Below, piece after piece: positions 4,862 through 8,421 of a stretch of DNA of 8,421 nt (position 1 is the stretch's first letter; each line of letters begins with the position of its first letter). The notes beneath the pieces were generated by a model that was given only the letters and a program-made list of their open reading frames with translations, searched no databases and was not told the DNA's origin. Position numbers and translations under genes: made by a program. The stretch lies in assembly GCA_028290685.1 (NCBI GenBank), contig JAQGJI010000027.1:1-8421 (forward strand), written 5' to 3'. This DNA is from Devosia sp. (GTDB lineage Bacteria; Pseudomonadota; Alphaproteobacteria; Rhizobiales; Devosiaceae).

Positions 4862-6574
4862 CTAGAGTGAGAAGAAGTACATGGTCGAGGCAGTCTGGAA
4901 CTGCTGGGCGGCCACTGCTTCATCGGAATCCGAGCTCTTGTCGGGATAATTGTGGAAGCCAAGGCCAACGCCACCGGGACCAACGGCGAGCGCAACATAC
5001 TGCTTGCCGTTGATAGCGAAGGTGATCGGCGGCGCGTCGATCATGGTGCCGACATTGAAGTTCCACAGGCGTTCCAGCGTGGTGTCGTCCAGAGCGAAGA
5101 TGTCACCGTTGGAGCTGGTCGCAAAGACCAGGCCGCCCGCGGTCGAAACCGTACCGCCACGCCCGGTGGAGGAGAACTCATGGCGCTGTACCACCGAACC
5201 GGTGGCTGGATCGATGGAGACCACGGCACCCGTTATGTGACCCTCCTCACCTTCCGGACGCTCATTGGGATTGTAGGTGCAACCTTCCATCAGAAGCCCG
5301 TAGACCAGCTTGGTCTTGAGGCTGTAGGTGGTCGGGAACATGTTCACGCCGCCTTCCCAATAGGGGCAGAACTGGAAGTCGGTCGGCATCTCCATCAGGT
5401 CGAAGTCCATCCGTGTTTCCGGCAGGTACTTTTGTACCTTCAGGCTCGGGTCGTACTCGACTGGCATGCCGGTCTTGGGGTCAATGCCTGCAGTCCAGTT
5501 GACCTGTTCGGCGTATTGCGAACCGTTCACATAGGAGCCGTTGGTCGCATCCAGATCGTAGTAGAAGCCGTTACGGCCAAAGTGGCTGACGATCTTGCGA
5601 TCTTCCCCGTTGATCGTGGCATTGATCAACTGCTGGCTGCCGACTTCGTCGAAGTCCCAGCTGTCGTTTGGCGTGTACTGGAAGTGCCAGTTGATTTCAC
5701 CGGTTTCCGCCTTCAAGGCGACGGTCGAGTTCGTGTAGAGGTTATCACCCGGGCGCTTCTTGGGCTCCCAGTCGGGATAGGGATTGCCGATACCCCACAC
5801 CAGTTCGTCCCGATCGGTATCATACGAGCCCGTAACCCAGGTCGCTCCGCCACCTGTTTCGGCACCGGTCTCGAAAGACTCGTCAAGCACGGTCTGGAAA
5901 TCCCAGATTACCGCACCGTCCTCGGGATTGTAGGCCTCGATGCGACCGCGCATGGGGCCGTCGCCGCCTGCCGGGCCGGTGATGATCTTACCGTCAATGG
6001 CCAGCGGTGCCATTGTGCAATATTCGACCGGATTTTGTTGGGTTTCGACGCGCCATACCAGCTCGCCTGTTTCCTTGTTGATGCGGAGGAGACCGCAGTC
6101 CGGCGTGACGCTGTAGATGGAGTCGCCGAGCAGGGCGACGCCGCGGTTGTTCAGGATGCCGGTGGCAAGCTCGCTGTCGGTATCAGGATCGTAGATCCAG
6201 TCGATATAGCCGCGGTCGCCCTTGGTGAGGTCGATGCGATAGACGCGCCCCCACCCGTCCGACATGAACATGATGCCGTCATCGACAAGCGGCGTTCCCT
6301 GCAGCGAACTGGCGAAGGCGCCGGCACCCGTGGCGCTCGGCATCAGCGGAACCGTGAAAGCAACCTTGAGGTCGCCGACGTTTTCCCTGGTGATCTCGTC
6401 AAGCGGGGAATACCGGTTCGAATCGTAGGTACGGTTGTTGGTGAGCCAGTTGCCGTCCTCCGGCTTGGAGAGGCGCTCATAGGTCACGTCGGCGGCCATC
6501 GCACTACCGGCAAAAGCCATAAGAACCGCTGCCGCGACTCCCCCCAGGAGAATTCGATTGATTTGTTTAGCCAT
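4862..6574 (-). CDS. PQQ-dependent alcohol dehydrogenase, methanol/ethanol family, with lanthanide-type active-site Asp
   Basis: This is a 570-residue periplasmic quinoprotein with an eight-bladed propeller that oxidises an alcohol with PQQ. The ATG at 6574 follows AGGA at five bases, and the signal peptide is MAKQINRILLGGVAAAVLMAFAGSAMA|A (27). Family landmarks are NNRG with PQQ-contacting Arg144, GGGATW with the PQQ-stacking Trp246, GIGN with metal ligand Asn264, and W-D-F-D with catalytic Asp307. The C-terminal blade has GRGGTVSTAGGLVF and NGKQYVALA. There is no C-terminal haem domain, so it needs a separate acceptor. Asp309, two residues after the catalytic Asp, is the known mark of lanthanide-dependent members (XoxF, ExaF/PedH); calcium enzymes have Ala or Ser there. 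Two oddities: the metal-ligand Glu of GAExGVRG aligns with Asp205 in GGDGPMRG, and the vicinal Cys-Cys before NRG is Thr138-Gly139. Cysteines 160, 186, 403 and 432 may pair instead. The substrate is unknown. Confidence 0.95.
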   Translation of the reverse strand: MAKQINRILLGGVAAAVLMAFAGSAMAADVTYERLSKPEDGNWLTNNRTYDSNRYSPLDEITRENVGDLKVAFTVPLMPSATGAGAFASSLQGTPLVDDGIMFMSDGWGRVYRIDLTKGDRGYIDWIYDPDTDSELATGILNNRGVALLGDSIYSVTPDCGLLRINKETGELVWRVETQQNPVEYCTMAPLAIDGKIITGPAGGDGPMRGRIEAYNPEDGAVIWDFQTVLDESFETGAETGGGATWVTGSYDTDRDELVWGIGNPYPDWEPKKRPGDNLYTNSTVALKAETGEINWHFQYTPNDSWDFDEVGSQQLINATINGEDRKIVSHFGRNGFYYDLDATNGSYVNGSQYAEQVNWTAGIDPKTGMPVEYDPSLKVQKYLPETRMDFDLMEMPTDFQFCPYWEGGVNMFPTTYSLKTKLVYGLLMEGCTYNPNERPEGEEGHITGAVVSIDPATGSVVQRHEFSSTGRGGTVSTAGGLVFATSSNGDIFALDDTTLERLWNFNVGTMIDAPPITFAINGKQYVALAVGPGGVGLGFHNYPDKSSDSDEAVAAQQFQTASTMYFFSL

Positions 6575-6735
6575 GGGATTCCTACCCTTACAGAGATGCT
6601 GACAAGTCGTGGGCGTTACCCGCCTCTGCTACCGCCGCATGGGACAAGCCAAGCCGGTGCGACACTCAGCCTAGCTGCAAGCTGCCTCAGAAAACCCAAT
6701 GTGCATTATTGCGACGTTTTGGCTGTGGCGCAGAT
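6575..6735 (-). promoter_or_regulatory. 161-bp leader of the dehydrogenase cluster
   Basis: This gap separates the DUF3422 stop from the dehydrogenase start and is the obvious place for a cluster promoter. I see no convincing -35/-10 pair and no strong terminator hairpin, so read-through from the DUF3422 gene is possible. The dehydrogenase Shine-Dalgarno (TAGGA, five bases before ATG) is at its left end. Confidence 0.35.
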
Positions 6736-7995
6736 TTATCCGGCATGCGCCTTACGGACAGCCCGGCCCATGAGCCATACCGCGACGATTGCAAAAGGCG
6801 CGGCGACCGAGATCGTCATGGTCTTCTCCCAGTGCAGCACTTCCAGCGGGCCAGCCAGGGCGTAGCTCATTATGCCCAACAGATAATAGCTGATGGCAAT
6901 GGTGGAGAGACCCTCGACTGTCCGTTGCAGCAGAAACTGGCTGCGCGCGGTTTGAGCGATGGTGTCGAGCACTGCAGCGTTCTGTAACTGCATGTCGACG
7001 CCAATTCGCACGTTCAGCAGACCAATGGCCCGCTCGATCTTTGTCGAAAGTACCGCCAACCTTTTTTCCAGGGCGGAGCAGGTTGCCAGCCCAGGATCAA
7101 CCCGGTTGCCGATATAGTGTCCCAACGTCGAGCCACGCGCGTTGCTTTGTTCCCGCAGCCCCGTAAGCCTCATCCTGAGGATTTCCCCATAAGCCCTTCC
7201 AGCCGCGAAACGGTAACCCAGGCGCTCTGACATCTTTCCCGACCGGACCGACAGCCCGTGAAGGTCTTCCAGCGCCGCCTGAACTGTTTCGGGAGTCGTG
7301 GCATCGGACAGACGTTCGACCAATGCCGTCAGCTCCAGCTCGATGGCTCGCAACTCCGGGGACATGCTCCGCGCCAAGGGCAGGCCCAGCAGCGCCATGG
7401 TACGATAGGTTTCGATTTCCAATAGCCTGCGCACGATGATCGATCGGCGCAGTGGCGTGAGCTTTCCTGCCGCTAGCTCGAAGCGGGTGAAGCGCTCCTC
7501 ATCGGTAGTGAAATCAGTAGCAACCTGTCCTTTCTCGCCGTCGATGTCGGACAGGCACAGACTGGCCAGGTTGAACCCTGGCAGCAGCAGGTCGGGAATC
7601 GTGGCGTCGTCGATGACGTCCATGCGCATGGCGCCGATAAGCAAGCCTTCGCCGATAGCAGCTAGTCCGATTCCGTCCGGCATGTTGTCCCAGTCATCGA
7701 GCTCGCTCCGCCATGTGATCGTGACGAACTCAGTATGGAACTCCCACGTGACGTAGCGATCTTTGCTGCTGAAACTGTGCTGCCTGTCCGCCGGCCCCGG
7801 CGGTTTTACGCCAGCGCCGGCGCAAAAATCGAGGTAGTTCCCGAACACCCGCAGCATGGCGCCGGCCTCGGCCGGCATGACCAGAACCAGGCGCCTTACG
7901 CGACAGGTGGCCGGAACGATGTCGACGGGCCGCGCATGGACTTCATCCATGATATCGGCGCGATTGGGGTGATCTTTGAGAGTGATTTCGGCCAT
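6736..7995 (-). CDS. DUF3422 family membrane protein
   Basis: I chose ATG at 7993-7995, which is preceded by CAGGA six bases upstream and gives 419 residues, the usual family length. A longer in-frame start at 8043 would add an arginine-rich stretch with no Shine-Dalgarno sequence. The N-terminus HPNRADIMDEVHARP is the family's characteristic opening. Further on are the WEFHTEF motif, a long alpha-helical middle (about 185-360) that probably forms coiled coils, and two C-terminal transmembrane helices (about 363-382 and 392-411) ending with the basic tail RAVRKAHAG. DUF3422 proteins are common in Alphaproteobacteria and some other proteobacteria. Their function is unknown to me, beyond an expected location as inner-membrane proteins with a large cytoplasmic part. 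The gene lies upstream of the quinoprotein cluster on the same strand with a 161-bp gap. Whether it belongs to the system or is just a neighbour cannot be told. Confidence 0.93.
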   Translation of the reverse strand: MAEITLKDHPNRADIMDEVHARPVDIVPATCRVRRLVLVMPAEAGAMLRVFGNYLDFCAGAGVKPPGPADRQHSFSSKDRYVTWEFHTEFVTITWRSELDDWDNMPDGIGLAAIGEGLLIGAMRMDVIDDATIPDLLLPGFNLASLCLSDIDGEKGQVATDFTTDEERFTRFELAAGKLTPLRRSIIVRRLLEIETYRTMALLGLPLARSMSPELRAIELELTALVERLSDATTPETVQAALEDLHGLSVRSGKMSERLGYRFAAGRAYGEILRMRLTGLREQSNARGSTLGHYIGNRVDPGLATCSALEKRLAVLSTKIERAIGLLNVRIGVDMQLQNAAVLDTIAQTARSQFLLQRTVEGLSTIAISYYLLGIMSYALAGPLEVLHWEKTMTISVAAPFAIVAVWLMGRAVRKAHAG

Positions 7996-8052
7996 ACTCG
8001 ATCCTGCCCTGTCATCAGAGCGCCGCCTTGGCCGACATGGCAACTGGGCGTT

Positions 8053-8421
8053 ATGACGCGCTACATTGGACCGAGGATCTCGCTGGTTGCACTAGTCCCG
8101 GAACCAAGTTCATCATTGACAAAGCACTTCCGCATGGCAATCACCGCGTCCCAATTTGCACTGCGAGAGCGGGGCTTCTTTGTCAGACTTGTTGACTGCA
8201 ACGAGAAGGCCCGGGCGTCCACGCTCGGGCAAGCCGAGCAGCTTTCAGAAATCGTCGTGGAGCCAGCACACTTATCGGCACGGAGTTTGCCATCAGCGAG
8301 GGCGCATTCAGCGCATACTGACGCCCCTCGTGGAGCAAGCGCAGCGCGAAGGCATTCGTGTCGCCCAGAATCCCGTGCGCTTGAGCATTCATCTCGACTA
8401 TTCGACCATCGGCGAAATCTG
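8053..8421 (+). other. Right-edge region with open but unconvincing plus-strand frames; possible broken gene
   Basis: One plus-strand frame from ATG 8053 stays open for 123 codons to the window end, beginning MTRYIGPRISLVALVPE. Its second half turns Arg/Ser/His-rich (GASAARRHS), as frames out of phase with a real gene often do. More protein-like stretches occur in shifted frames: IGTEFAISEGAFSAY at about 8271-8318 ending in TGA, then LTPLVEQAQREGIRVAQNPV from about 8319 to the edge in a third frame. That pattern fits a gene broken by small indels that continues to the right. No Shine-Dalgarno sequence precedes 8053 and I recognise no family. The gap 7996-8052 should hold the promoter of the DUF3422 gene, but I see no clear boxes. 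Confidence 0.3.

Noticed and set aside
6637..6650. GG-N10-GC on the minus strand upstream of the dehydrogenase, like a sigma-54 -24/-12 promoter
   Set aside because: Only the minimal GG and GC are matched; the surrounding consensus is weak and no enhancer site or activator gene is visible. Chance matches are frequent.
4952..6865. A 637-codon open frame on the plus strand opposite the PQQ dehydrogenase
   Set aside because: It is antisense to a clear quinoprotein, has no recognisable domain and no ribosome binding site. Long antisense frames are common opposite GC-rich genes with biased third codon positions.
8183..8392. 69-codon minus-strand open frame at the right edge
   Set aside because: No ribosome binding site, no recognisable motif, and it overlaps more protein-like plus-strand segments.

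Overview
The window is about 60% G+C and looks like the chromosome of an alphaproteobacterium. The evidence is a DUF3422 membrane protein, a pseudoazurin of the Paracoccus/Achromobacter type, and a PQQ-dependent dehydrogenase cluster. A Hyphomicrobiales (Devosia/Pelagibacterium-like) host is my inference and was not tested. I see no rRNA, tRNA, CRISPR array or insertion sequence.

Layout, left to right. (1) The 3' end of a plus-strand ABC-2 type permease, of the kind often found beside PQQ alcohol dehydrogenases (1-161). (2) A bidirectionally placed hairpin with a minus-strand U tract, then a minus-strand pseudoazurin gene that starts at TTG behind a strong Shine-Dalgarno sequence (221-658). 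(3) About 1.8 kb of plus-strand gene debris (848-2686). It holds a frameshifted membrane sensor remnant, a truncated response-regulator receiver with no output domain, an unrecognised stretch, and an internally shrunken SMP-30-like beta-propeller. (4) A minus-strand cluster at 2730-6574, transcribed right to left: PQQ dehydrogenase, c-type cytochrome, an unrecognised exported protein with four mature-region cysteines, and an exported pentapeptide-repeat protein. The last three genes are 4 bp apart or overlap by ATGA, so they are almost certainly co-translated. (5) A DUF3422 membrane protein on the same strand (6736-7995), separated by 161 bp. (6) A right edge (7996-8421) with no convincing intact gene.

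Working model (inference): the dehydrogenase oxidises an alcohol in the periplasm with PQQ and a metal ion, and passes electrons to the co-encoded cytochrome c and possibly to the nearby pseudoazurin. The two small exported proteins are cluster-specific accessories of unknown role. The catalytic loop reads W-D-F-D. The extra Asp two residues after the catalytic Asp is the accepted signature of lanthanide-dependent enzymes. However, the metal-ligand Glu position appears to be Asp and the usual vicinal Cys-Cys pair is missing, so this is a divergent branch. That enzyme and its two uncharacterised partners are the most interesting part of the window.
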